Assembly (NCBI RefSeq): GCF_000719865.1 | Contig: NZ_JOID01000029.1 | Span: 1-64,000 of the forward strand | From: Streptomyces albus subsp. albus | GTDB taxonomy: Bacteria; Actinomycetota; Actinomycetes; Streptomycetales; Streptomycetaceae | Length of the DNA: 64,000 nt | Direction: 5' to 3' | Shown here: one piece after another, positions 30,484 through 38,121 of the stretch | Layout of the letters: each line of letters starts with the position of its first letter | How positions within the stretch are numbered: the first letter of the stretch is position 1 | Made by a program: the position numbers and the translations under genes | The notes under the pieces: generated by a model | Told to the model about the DNA's origin: nothing | The model's database searches: none | What the model saw: only the letters and a program-made list of their open reading frames with translations

Positions 30484-30611
30484 GAGTCCTCCTCGGGTGA
30501 TCCCGGGCGCGGCGCGCGCCGTGCTTCGAGAGGATCATAAACCCAAGGAGTTTTGTATTTAACACGGATACCGGGTTCTACGGTTGGGGCAGGTTCGCGG
30601 GCCGTGCCGCC

Positions 30612-32069
30612 TCAGGCGTGCGGCCGGATATTGGCGTTGAGGCGGAAGAGGTTGCCCGGGTCGTACCGGGCCTTGATCTCCGCGAGGCGTTCGTAGTTCC
30701 TGCCGTAGCCCTCGCGCAGCTGCTGCTCGCCCTCCTCCAGGAAACCGGGGAAGTTGAGATAGGTGCCGCCGCCGGAGTACGAGCGCAGGTCCGCGGCGGT
30801 CTCCCGCACCCAGGCCATGTTGGCGGCCGAGTCGGCCTCGTCCGTCCAGTTCCCCTCGATGCCGAACAGGTACGGCGAGTTCCGGTTCGCGAACGCGGTC
30901 TCCCGCTCCCCCACCCGGGCCATCGCGCCGCCCTGGAACCAGATGTCGATGGTCGAGGCCGCCGACGGCGCCGCGGCGGCGTGCGCGGTCAGGCGGTCGA
31001 TGAGTTCGTCCCCGAGCCCGTCCGCGTTCACGGATTTCCAGTAGTAGCGCCCGCCGTCCGGATAGTCCGCGTCCAGGACGGTCTGCGCCCCGGTGTAGGG
31101 CAGCACGCCGCTGAGGTCGGCGATCGGCTCGGCGACGTCCCGGAACGGCAGCAGGGCCCGCTCCCCCTCCGCCGGGTCGCCGGGGAAGAGTGCCAGCACC
31201 GCGACGAAGGGCTGCCCGTACGCCCCGGGCGGGAACTCCGGGGCCTCCGGGATCCGGCCGAGGACCCCGATCGGGGCCGCCGGGACGGGGCTCTCCCGCA
31301 GGCACCGCTCGCAGTCCCGCAGCACCTCGCGGGCCCGGTCCGCGGGGAAGTAGACGTTGCAGAAGTAGACCTCCGGCCCCACCGGGTACAGCCGGTACTC
31401 GAAGGAGGTGACGACGCCGAAGTTGCCCCCGCCGCCCCGGATCGCCCAGAAGAGGTCCGCGTTCTCCTCCTCCCGCGCGGTCAGGACGCGCCCGTCGGCG
31501 GTGACGACCCGCGCCGACAGCAGGTTGTCGCAGCTCAGCCCGTGGGCACGGCGCAGCCAGCCCATGCCTCCGGACAGGGTGAGTCCGGCGATGCCGGTGG
31601 CGGACACCACCCCCAGCGGGGCGGCCAGCCCGTGCCGCTGGGTCGCGCGGTCGACGTCGCCCAGGGTGCAGCCGCCCCCGGCCAGCGCCGTGCGCGCCTC
31701 CGGATCGACCGTGACCTCCCGCATCTCCGACAGGTCGATCACCAGCCCGCCGTCGCAGAGGGCCTGTCCGGCCACGCCGTGGCCGCCGCCGCGGACGGCG
31801 AGCGGCAGCCCGTGGTCCCGGGCGAAGTCCACGGCGGCGGCCACGTCCTCCTCGCCCCGGCAGCGGGCCACGAGGGCCGGACGCTTGTCGATCATGCCGT
31901 TCCACAGGGTCCGCGCCGGCTCGTAGCCGGGGTCGCCGGGACGGAGCAGCCTGCCCCGCAGCCGGGCGGCGAGCTCCTCCCCGCCGGCCCCCGCCACGGC
32001 GGCGTCCGCCGGGGAACGGCCCACCGCCGCCGGTCCGCTCCCGCCCCGGTCGCGCTGCTTCCCGCTCAT
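30612..32069 (-). CDS. FAD-linked oxidoreductase (BBE-like)
   Basis: A 485-residue PCMH-type flavoprotein. RGGGHGVAG supplies the His for covalent FAD attachment. GIAGLTLSGGMGWLRRAHGL and DLFWAIRGGGGNFGV are the pyrophosphate-binding segments. The C-terminal berberine-bridge-enzyme motif reads RYDPGNLFRLNANI. The Cys used for bicovalent attachment in some members is not clearly placed, so mono-covalent FAD is likely. No secretion signal is present, so it acts in the cytosol. Substrates of this family range from sugars to polyketide and alkaloid intermediates. GAGGAGG precedes ATG 32069. It follows the methyltransferase gene after about 80 bases. Confidence 0.88.
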   Translation of the reverse strand: MSGKQRDRGGSGPAAVGRSPADAAVAGAGGEELAARLRGRLLRPGDPGYEPARTLWNGMIDKRPALVARCRGEEDVAAAVDFARDHGLPLAVRGGGHGVAGQALCDGGLVIDLSEMREVTVDPEARTALAGGGCTLGDVDRATQRHGLAAPLGVVSATGIAGLTLSGGMGWLRRAHGLSCDNLLSARVVTADGRVLTAREEENADLFWAIRGGGGNFGVVTSFEYRLYPVGPEVYFCNVYFPADRAREVLRDCERCLRESPVPAAPIGVLGRIPEAPEFPPGAYGQPFVAVLALFPGDPAEGERALLPFRDVAEPIADLSGVLPYTGAQTVLDADYPDGGRYYWKSVNADGLGDELIDRLTAHAAAAPSAASTIDIWFQGGAMARVGERETAFANRNSPYLFGIEGNWTDEADSAANMAWVRETAADLRSYSGGGTYLNFPGFLEEGEQQLREGYGRNYERLAEIKARYDPGNLFRLNANIRPHA

Positions 32070-32150
32070 GCCGGAACCTCCTCGGCTCCCAGCATCCGGC
32101 GCCGGGGGCCGGGCCGCATCCGGGCTTCCCCGCGGCGGCGCGCCGCCCGC

Positions 32151-32984
32151 TCAGTCGGTCGGCTTGCGCCCCACCCCGCCGCAGGTCAGCAGGCCCGCGA
32201 TGTCCAGCGGTGCGCTCACCGGCCCGTCGGGCCGCCAGTACGGCAGATAGACCAGTCCGGGCTCGACCAGGTCCAGTCCGTCGAAGAAGCCGGCGATCTC
32301 CGTCACGCTGCGGAGCCTGCCGGTGCCGAGGGCCTTCATCAGGACCTCCTGCAGGCCCCGGGCGGCGGCGGTGGAGGAGGAGGTGAAGTGCGTCAGCGAC
32401 AGGTAACTGCCGGGCGCGATCGCCTTCTTGTAGGCCTCGACGATGCCCTGCGGATCGTAGGCGTCGACGACGTGGTGGATCACCGCGTGGAGCAGCAGGC
32501 CGACGGGGCGGTCCAGGTCGAGGGCTGCGGTGACCTCGGGGTGGGTGAGCACCTTGTCCGGTTCCCGGACGTCGGCGTCGACCACGATGGTCCGGTGGTC
32601 GTCGGCGAGCAGCGCCCGGCCGTGGGCGTGCACGATCGGGTCGTTGTCGACGTAGACGACCTTCGCCCCGGGGATCACCGACCGCGCCACCTCATGGGTG
32701 TTCGGCGCCGTGGGCAGGCCGGATCCCAGGTCGAGGAACTGGTCGACGCCCATCTCGGCCAGATGGCGCACCACGCGCCCGTGCATGGCCCGGTTGAGCC
32801 GGGCTCCCGCGCCGCCGTCGGGGAACGCCTCGTTCAGTTCCTCCGCCACGGCGCGGTCCACCGGGTAGTTGTCCTTGCCGCCCAGGATCGCGTCGTAGAC
32901 CCGGGCGATGCTGGGCCGGGTGGTGTCGATCTCCGGCGGCACGTGCTCCGGAGTCCGGTGTGTCCAGCTCATGTCGTCCGACAT
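32151..32984 (-). CDS. SAM-dependent methyltransferase (DUF574 family)
   Basis: A 277-residue Rossmann-fold protein of the actinobacteria-specific S-adenosyl methyltransferase group PF04672. The family opening reads SIARVYDAILGGKDNYPVDR, the SAM-binding strand and loop is FLDLGSGLPT, and VVYVDNDPIV is the acidic motif that contacts the ribose. Members usually sit beside WhiJ/DUF397 genes, as here, and their methyl acceptor is unknown. AAAGGG lies upstream of ATG 32984. A GC-only palindrome (32134-32147) just beyond the stop could terminate transcription. Confidence 0.88.
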   Translation of the reverse strand: MSDDMSWTHRTPEHVPPEIDTTRPSIARVYDAILGGKDNYPVDRAVAEELNEAFPDGGAGARLNRAMHGRVVRHLAEMGVDQFLDLGSGLPTAPNTHEVARSVIPGAKVVYVDNDPIVHAHGRALLADDHRTIVVDADVREPDKVLTHPEVTAALDLDRPVGLLLHAVIHHVVDAYDPQGIVEAYKKAIAPGSYLSLTHFTSSSTAAARGLQEVLMKALGTGRLRSVTEIAGFFDGLDLVEPGLVYLPYWRPDGPVSAPLDIAGLLTCGGVGRKPTD

Positions 32985-33050
32985 GCGGTGCCCTTTCAGT
33001 CACGGCGCCGGTCGACGGCGCGTCGGGTGTGCCCCCGGAAACGGGGCCGG

Positions 33051-33281
33051 TCAGGAGGACAGCAGCTGCGTCTTGCCGGCTGCCCAGCCCCGGGTGAAGG
33101 CCTCGATCTCGGGGAGGGTGAAGAGCAGCGCGGGGCCGTCGGGGTCCTCGGACTGGCGGACGGCGATCCGGCCGTCGCCCAGCTCCAGCGCCTCGACGCA
33201 GCTTCCGCCGTTGTCGCCGCTCCAGGGTTTCCGCCAGCCGTCTTCCCCGAGCTCCCGGGCTGCGCTGTACACGCGGTCCAT
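33051..33281 (-). CDS. DUF397 domain protein
   Basis: A 76-residue protein of the DUF397 family, recognised from WRKPWSGDNGGSCVEAL and the closing strand-helix LFTLPEIEAFTRGW. Such small proteins almost always follow an XRE/DUF5753 regulator in Streptomyces and act with it in WhiJ-type control of development. The gene begins three bases after the regulator's stop, so the pair is certainly co-transcribed. Confidence 0.9.
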   Translation of the reverse strand: MDRVYSAARELGEDGWRKPWSGDNGGSCVEALELGDGRIAVRQSEDPDGPALLFTLPEIEAFTRGWAAGKTQLLSS

Positions 33282-33284
33282 GGT

Positions 33285-34151
33285 TCAGATCTCCTTGCGA
33301 ATGGCGTCGAGCGCCGCCGTGGTGCGCCGCACCGGCAGGGCCTGGGCGCCCATCCGGTCCATGACCTCTCCGAAGGCGGAGACGTCGTCGTACTCGTCGA
33401 GGTACACCGCGCCGATGAGGTTCTCGAGGTAGACGATGTCCTGCAGTTCCGGCTGCGGGAAGCGGAAGATGTGGAAGGGCCCGTACATCGCCGGGTGCAG
33501 GCCCAGGGCGAACGGCATGAGCTGGAGCGCGATGTTGGGGGCGGAGGAGACCTCGACGAGGTGCTCGATCTGGGCCCGCATCACCTCGGGCGGGGCGATG
33601 GGGCGCCGCAGCACCGTCTCGTCCATGATCACCCAGAGGCGGGGCGCGTCCGGGCGTTCCAGCAGCTTCTGCCGCTCCATGCGGAAGGCGACGCGGCGCT
33701 CGGCCTCCTCCTCGGCCCCCTTGCCGAGGCCCGCGCGGAGCACCGTCCGCGCGTAGTCCTCGGTCTGCAGCAGGCCCGGGATGAAGTTCGGCTCGTAGGC
33801 GCGGATGACGCCGGCCTCCTCCTCCAGCGCCACATAGGTCTTGAACCACGGGGGCAGCGCGTCTCGGTAGCGGTGCCACCAGCCGGGCTTGTTGGCGGCC
33901 TCGACCAGGGCGAGGAAGTCGTCGGTCTCCTGCTGCCCGCTCACGCCGTACTCGGCGAGCAGGCTCCGGACGTACGGGATCTTCAGCCCGACCTCGCCCT
34001 TCTCCATCCGACGGATCGTCAGTTCGCTGACGCCGAGCACCTTCGCGGCATCCCCGTACGACTTCCCGGCGGCCGCCCGCAGATCCTTCAGCCGCTTGCC
34101 GAGAATGACCAGCCGGACGGTCGGCGTGCTGATCGACCGGAGTCTGGCCAT
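33285..34151 (-). CDS. XRE family regulator with DUF5753 domain (WhiJ-like)
   Basis: A 288-residue protein: a helix-turn-helix of XRE type (about 15-70, GKSYGDAAKVLGVSELTIRR) followed by the DUF5753 sensor domain (about 95-280) with FIPGLLQTEDYAR and GPFHIFRFPQPELQDIVYLE. It is the DNA-binding partner of the adjacent DUF397 protein. The upstream region holds the AT-rich inverted repeat at 34235-34249, a candidate autoregulatory operator. ATG 34151 is the chosen start. Confidence 0.9.
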   Translation of the reverse strand: MARLRSISTPTVRLVILGKRLKDLRAAAGKSYGDAAKVLGVSELTIRRMEKGEVGLKIPYVRSLLAEYGVSGQQETDDFLALVEAANKPGWWHRYRDALPPWFKTYVALEEEAGVIRAYEPNFIPGLLQTEDYARTVLRAGLGKGAEEEAERRVAFRMERQKLLERPDAPRLWVIMDETVLRRPIAPPEVMRAQIEHLVEVSSAPNIALQLMPFALGLHPAMYGPFHIFRFPQPELQDIVYLENLIGAVYLDEYDDVSAFGEVMDRMGAQALPVRRTTAALDAIRKEI

Positions 34152-34234
34152 CCGTCATCCCCCTTGTTCTGTACGCGGGTTACCGCAGCCGCCAGGCGAC
34201 GGCCGCGCGTGCCGCGCCGCGCCGGATACATCAA

Positions 34235-34249
34235 TCTGAAATTATCAGA
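34235..34249. promoter_or_regulatory. AT-rich inverted repeat upstream of the WhiJ-like gene
   Basis: TCTGA-AATTA-TCAGA stands out in a GC-rich background, about 85 bases upstream of the regulator start and between divergent genes. It is probably an operator or overlaps a promoter. Confidence 0.45.
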
Positions 34250-34298
34250 ATGAGCCTTGCGCGACGAGAGTCTCGGCCAGAATGAGGGTCCGCGACGC

Positions 34299-34329
34299 GT
34301 GAACGGCGGTTCGCCGAGCCTCCGTTCAC
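34299..34329 (+). promoter_or_regulatory. leader with two mutually exclusive hairpins
   Basis: GTGAACGG (34299-34306) pairs with CCGTTCAC (34322-34329), extendable past one mismatch by two GC pairs. Part of the same arm (CGGCG, 34304-34308) can instead pair with CGCCG (34312-34316). The element ends 39 bases before the start of the PLP-enzyme gene. It could be an attenuator or simply an operator. Confidence 0.35.
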
Positions 34330-34368
34330 GGTCCTTCCCTGCCGGCGGCGACCCGATCGGAGCACCCG

Positions 34369-35358
34369 GTGACACCCACGGTCCACGACATCGAGGCGAC
34401 CCTCCCCGTGCTCAGCCTGTTCGCGGGAGGCACCCCGGTCCACCACTGCCCGGAGGTCGACCAGCGCCTGGGGCGGCGGCTGTTCGTCAAGCTGGAGAGC
34501 CGCCAGCCGGGCGGTTCCTTCAAGGTGCGCGGCCTGATCCGGCTGCTGGCCGGCCTGCCGCCGGACCGGCTGGACCGGGGGGTGATCGGCCGCGGCCGCG
34601 CCAACTTCGTCCGCGCCCTGGGTTGGGCCGGCCGGCGCTACGGCGTCCCGGTCACGGCCGTGGTGCCCGACGACGCCCCCGCCTCGCTGGTGCGCGATCT
34701 GCTGGCGTGCGGCGCGCGTCCCCTCTTCCATCCGGCCCGCTCGCCGCGGACGGGCGAGGCGCTGCTGGCCGAACGGGCCGCGCGGCACGACCTCACGGTG
34801 ATCCGGCCCGGCGGCCGGCACGCCATCATCGGGGCCGGCACGGTCGCCTGGGAGATGCTGCGCCAGGTCCCCGATCTGGCCACGCTGATCCTGCCGCTCG
34901 GCAGCGGCTCCCTGGCCGCCGGCTCGGCGCTGGTCGCCCGCGGCCGACGGCGCGGCGTGAAGGTCGTCGGGGTCGCGCCGGCCCGCTCCCTCACCGTGAG
35001 CAGCGCCCCGCAGCACCGGATCGCCGCGGGCACCGCCGGATCGCGGCAGGCGCGGGCGCTGGACAGCGCCGACCCGGACCCGATGGCCGGCGAGCTCGCG
35101 GCGCGGCTCCTCGACGAGCGCGTCACCGTGGCCGACGAGGACATCCGGCGGGCCGTCGCCGTCTACGCCCGGGAGTACGGGCAGACGGCCGAGCCCAGCG
35201 GGGCGCTGGCCCTGGCGGCCGTGCTGTCGGGCCGGTTCCGGCCGGCCCCCGGCCCGGTGGGGGTGGTGCTCTCCGGCGGCAACGTCATGGCGGACGCCGG
35301 CGTGCGGCCGGCCCTGACCGCCGCCGGGGAGGCCGCTCAGGCCCAGGCCGCGGAGTAG
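34369..35358 (+). CDS. PLP-dependent threonine dehydratase-like enzyme, atypical
   Basis: A 329-residue fold-type II PLP protein. The cofactor lysine is in GGSFKVRG (about residue 52), as in serine/threonine dehydratases. The substrate loop, normally SSGNHAQ, reads GRANFVRALGWAG, and the phosphate-binding glycine loop, normally GGGGL, reads LGSGSLAAG. The closing AEPSGALALAAVL and VVLSGGNVM are family-typical. The changed loops suggest a different substrate, possibly a beta-replacement or racemase activity. GTG 34369 follows GGAG. The stop lies 17 bases inside the convergent peptidase-nuclease gene. Confidence 0.78.
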   Translation: MTPTVHDIEATLPVLSLFAGGTPVHHCPEVDQRLGRRLFVKLESRQPGGSFKVRGLIRLLAGLPPDRLDRGVIGRGRANFVRALGWAGRRYGVPVTAVVPDDAPASLVRDLLACGARPLFHPARSPRTGEALLAERAARHDLTVIRPGGRHAIIGAGTVAWEMLRQVPDLATLILPLGSGSLAAGSALVARGRRRGVKVVGVAPARSLTVSSAPQHRIAAGTAGSRQARALDSADPDPMAGELAARLLDERVTVADEDIRRAVAVYAREYGQTAEPSGALALAAVLSGRFRPAPGPVGVVLSGGNVMADAGVRPALTAAGEAAQAQAAE

Positions 35359-37733
35359 TCGACGGCGCGGGCCCAGCCCGGGTGGTCGATCAGCGGGTTG
35401 CGGTTGCCCTGGATCTCGGCGACGGCGGCGTTGCGGTGCAGCTCGTATTCGCCGACCGGGTCCGCCTCGTGCCAGGCCAGCAGCAGTTCCAGCCGACCGG
35501 GGGTGAGTTCGCGGGCGGCGTCGCCGATGTACCCGGGATAGCGGAGCAGGAAGTACAGGGTGGCCCGGGCGGCCGGACCCTTCCCCGCCGACGGCTCGAA
35601 GCCCTCGGCCTGCTCGCGCCGGCCGCAGTCGTGGCGCAGGGCCTCGCCGAAGTCCGGGAAGTCGGTGTACGGGAAGTTGCCCCGGAAGCTGTTGCACCCG
35701 GTCTCGCAGGCGAACAGATGGTGCAGATCGCCGCGCATGGGCTCGCGCCGCTCGAACCAGGACTGCGGGACGACGTGTTCGCAGTTGTACGGGAGCGCCG
35801 CCTCGAGCGCGGCGGACTCGGCCGCCAGCGCGCCGGGGCCCGGGGCGCTCTCGCGCAGCAGGAACTCCCGCCAGCGCGCGGCCCGTACGGCCTCGGTGGC
35901 GGCGTCGGCGCGGATGAACTCCACGGGGTCGAAGCTCTTCCCGGAGTAGAGGCTGCGCAGCCGCCGGTCGGGGTGCAGATCCACCCAGGGGTAGACCAGC
36001 CGCATCGGCTGGTAGGCGGGGCGGCGCAGATGGCTGCTCTCCAGCAACTCGGCTAGCAGAGAGCGCAGTTCGGCGGGTGAGGCGCCGGCCATGGACTCGC
36101 GCACGGCGGCGTAGTACGTCTCCCGCGCGATCTCGTCGGCGGCGCGGTCGTAGTACGGGCGGGAGGAGCCGGCCTCCAGGTCGACCAGCGCCGCGCCGAG
36201 CCCGGTGGCGGCCGGCGCGCGCCCGCCGGCGGGGGCCGTGGAGGGGTGCTCGGGGCCGGGGGCGGACGGCGTGGCCGCCGGCGTGCGGGCCGCGGCCGCC
36301 GCCGTTCCCGTTCCCACCCCCGCCGCCGTTCCTGTTCCCGTCCCGGTTCCCGTCTCCGTCTCCGTCTCCGTCTCCGGGCCGACGGTCAGGTCGATCCGCA
36401 GCGGAAGGGTCCAGCCGGCGAGGGCGCCCCGGGCGCCGGGCGCCGCGGCGCCCGGGCTGCCGGCTCCGTCCCCCGCCGGCCCCGTCTCCGGCCGCGCCGG
36501 CCCGGAGGCGGAGGGGAGCGGGTACGGAGCGGCGGCCGGGACGGAGGAAACGGCCGGCGGCCGTGCGCCGGCGGCCTCCAGGAGCTCGGCCCGGAGCGCA
36601 TCGGGGGCGCCGGTCAGCGGGAGGTCCCGCAGCGCCCGCACCACGCGGCTGACGCGGACGCCCTCGTTGGCCTTCCAGGCCAGGTTCTGCTCCCCCGTCT
36701 CCGGCGTCCAGCGGGTGCCGTCCAGGGCGAGGTAGTGGCCGTCGCCGTCGGTGAGCGGGACGGCGGAGTGGTGCAGCGCCACCACCTCCCACTGGTCGTT
36801 GAAGACGGGTGAGCCCGAGGACCCGGGCGCGGTGTCGGTCTCGTAGTGGACGAACGTCTCCAGCAGGTCCATGACCTTGTTCTCCCGCAGTGCGAGCTGC
36901 TTCGGCTCCCCGTTCGGGTGCTGGACGATGTTGACCATCTCGCCGAGAATCGCCTTGCCCTGCGCCTCGTCCAGCGGCAACATCCCGAACGACGCCAGGG
37001 GCTCGCCGCCGGCGGACCGGCCGGCGACGGCGACCACCGTGAAGTCCAGGTCCCGGTCCGTCGCGAAGAACCGCGCGGGTTCCAGGCGGAAGGCCACGGG
37101 GTCCGGCGCGGTCCCGTCCGCGCCCGTCTGGAAGTTGAACTCGACCACGCCCCGCCCGGCCTCCTCCTGGTCGCGCAGGACGTGATTGTTGGTGAGCAGC
37201 AGGGACGGCGACACCAGGAAGCCGGTGCCGTAGTGGGCGTCGCGCCCCCGGACGACCACCCGGCCGACCGACCGGGACGCCAGCCAGCCCGACTCCAGGA
37301 AGCCGATGTCGATGAGGTCGTTGCGCCCCATCAGCCGTTCCAGGCCCAGCAGTCCGGAGCCGAAGTGCTCGGGGGCCACCGCTCCGTCGAGGGTTCCTCC
37401 GGTCGAGGCCAGCGGCGGCGTCCGCGCCACGGCGGTCGCCAGCGACCAGTCGGCGCCCAGCCGTTCCAGACGCCGGGTGACCCGCGCCGGCTCGTCGGCG
37501 TGGAGCACACCGCGGCTGTCGAGTCTCCGGGCCGTCTCCGTCCGTTCCTCCGCGCGCCGCGCGTAGCGGGACTCCGCGGCGCGGAGCTGGGACACGTATG
37601 CGGCGGTGACCACGGCCGCCTCCTCACCGCCCCTGGGGGCGAATGCCGGATGGTGTCGTTCCTCCCCTTCTCCCGAGTGTCCGGCCCCGGAGGTGCCCCC
37701 GCCTCCCGGCCCGGTGCCCGCGCCTCCCTTCAT
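35337..37733 (-). CDS. trypsin-like peptidase fused to endonuclease I
   Basis: A 798-residue two-domain protein with no signal peptide. A chymotrypsin-fold peptidase (about 145-340) has GTGFLVSPSLLLTNNHVL (H184), D230 in DLDFTVVAV, and S306 in TAPGSSGSPVF. A disordered Pro/Ala/Gly linker (about 385-520) contains a Glu-Thr/Gly-Thr repeat. The C-terminal domain (about 540-790) is an EndA/endonuclease I His-Me-finger nuclease: YNCEHVVPQSWF (H653), GDLHHLFAC (H672) and the CNSFRGNFPYTDF segment. The joining suggests proteolysis controls the nuclease, or the peptidase processes a partner. ATG 37733 was chosen; GTG 37613 with GAGGAGG seven bases upstream is a good alternative. It is divergent from a subtilase gene. 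Confidence 0.85.
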   Translation of the reverse strand: MKGGAGTGPGGGGTSGAGHSGEGEERHHPAFAPRGGEEAAVVTAAYVSQLRAAESRYARRAEERTETARRLDSRGVLHADEPARVTRRLERLGADWSLATAVARTPPLASTGGTLDGAVAPEHFGSGLLGLERLMGRNDLIDIGFLESGWLASRSVGRVVVRGRDAHYGTGFLVSPSLLLTNNHVLRDQEEAGRGVVEFNFQTGADGTAPDPVAFRLEPARFFATDRDLDFTVVAVAGRSAGGEPLASFGMLPLDEAQGKAILGEMVNIVQHPNGEPKQLALRENKVMDLLETFVHYETDTAPGSSGSPVFNDQWEVVALHHSAVPLTDGDGHYLALDGTRWTPETGEQNLAWKANEGVRVSRVVRALRDLPLTGAPDALRAELLEAAGARPPAVSSVPAAAPYPLPSASGPARPETGPAGDGAGSPGAAAPGARGALAGWTLPLRIDLTVGPETETETETGTGTGTGTAAGVGTGTAAAAARTPAATPSAPGPEHPSTAPAGGRAPAATGLGAALVDLEAGSSRPYYDRAADEIARETYYAAVRESMAGASPAELRSLLAELLESSHLRRPAYQPMRLVYPWVDLHPDRRLRSLYSGKSFDPVEFIRADAATEAVRAARWREFLLRESAPGPGALAAESAALEAALPYNCEHVVPQSWFERREPMRGDLHHLFACETGCNSFRGNFPYTDFPDFGEALRHDCGRREQAEGFEPSAGKGPAARATLYFLLRYPGYIGDAARELTPGRLELLLAWHEADPVGEYELHRNAAVAEIQGNRNPLIDHPGWARAVDYSAAWA
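36352..36375 (-). repeat. hexamer tandem repeat in the peptidase-nuclease linker
   Basis: Four perfect copies of GTCTCC on the plus strand encode Glu-Thr repeats in the linker. Degenerate copies (GTTCCC and similar) extend back to about 36305. Because the unit is six bases, slippage would change linker length without breaking the frame. Confidence 0.75.
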
Positions 37734-38121
37734 CCCGGATCCCTTTTCCTCCGCCCCGCCCGGCCCTGCTCCCTCGCCTGCCGCCGGTACGGAGGGACGC
37801 ACGGCCGCCCTCACCCGTATGGAGTAACAAAGGCGGCGGGGGACACGGCCGGTGGCGGCTTACGGCGGCGGACGGGCCGCGCGGCCGCGCTCCCGCTCTC
37901 CGGGGCGCCGCACCACGGGCCGGTCCGGGCCCCCGGCGCGGGCCTCCGGGCCCCGTTTGCGCCGGGCCTCCGGCGGCGTGACGGTGGGAGGAGCACCGGC
38001 CGGGCCGGTGGGGGCACCCGTGCCGCGCGACGGCGCGTCGGTGGTGAGGGCACGACGACGGCGTCGGCGGGGGCCGGTGCGCACCGACCATCCCTGCCGG
38101 GGGGCATGAACCGGAGCAGCC
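37734..38121. other. divergent promoter region of the peptidase-nuclease and subtilase genes
   Basis: A 388-base gap. The minus-strand frame stays open to 37814 but lacks a ribosome site at its upstream GTG. No operator palindrome stands out. The comparatively AT-rich GTATGGAGTAACAAAGG near 37818 is the likeliest promoter zone. Confidence 0.35.

Noticed and set aside
27622-34253. Two very long plus-strand frames opposite qNOR and opposite the flavoenzyme/WhiJ region
   Set aside because: Low-complexity Gly/Ala/Arg/Val-rich reading, no domains, and fully explained as shadows of well-supported minus-strand genes.
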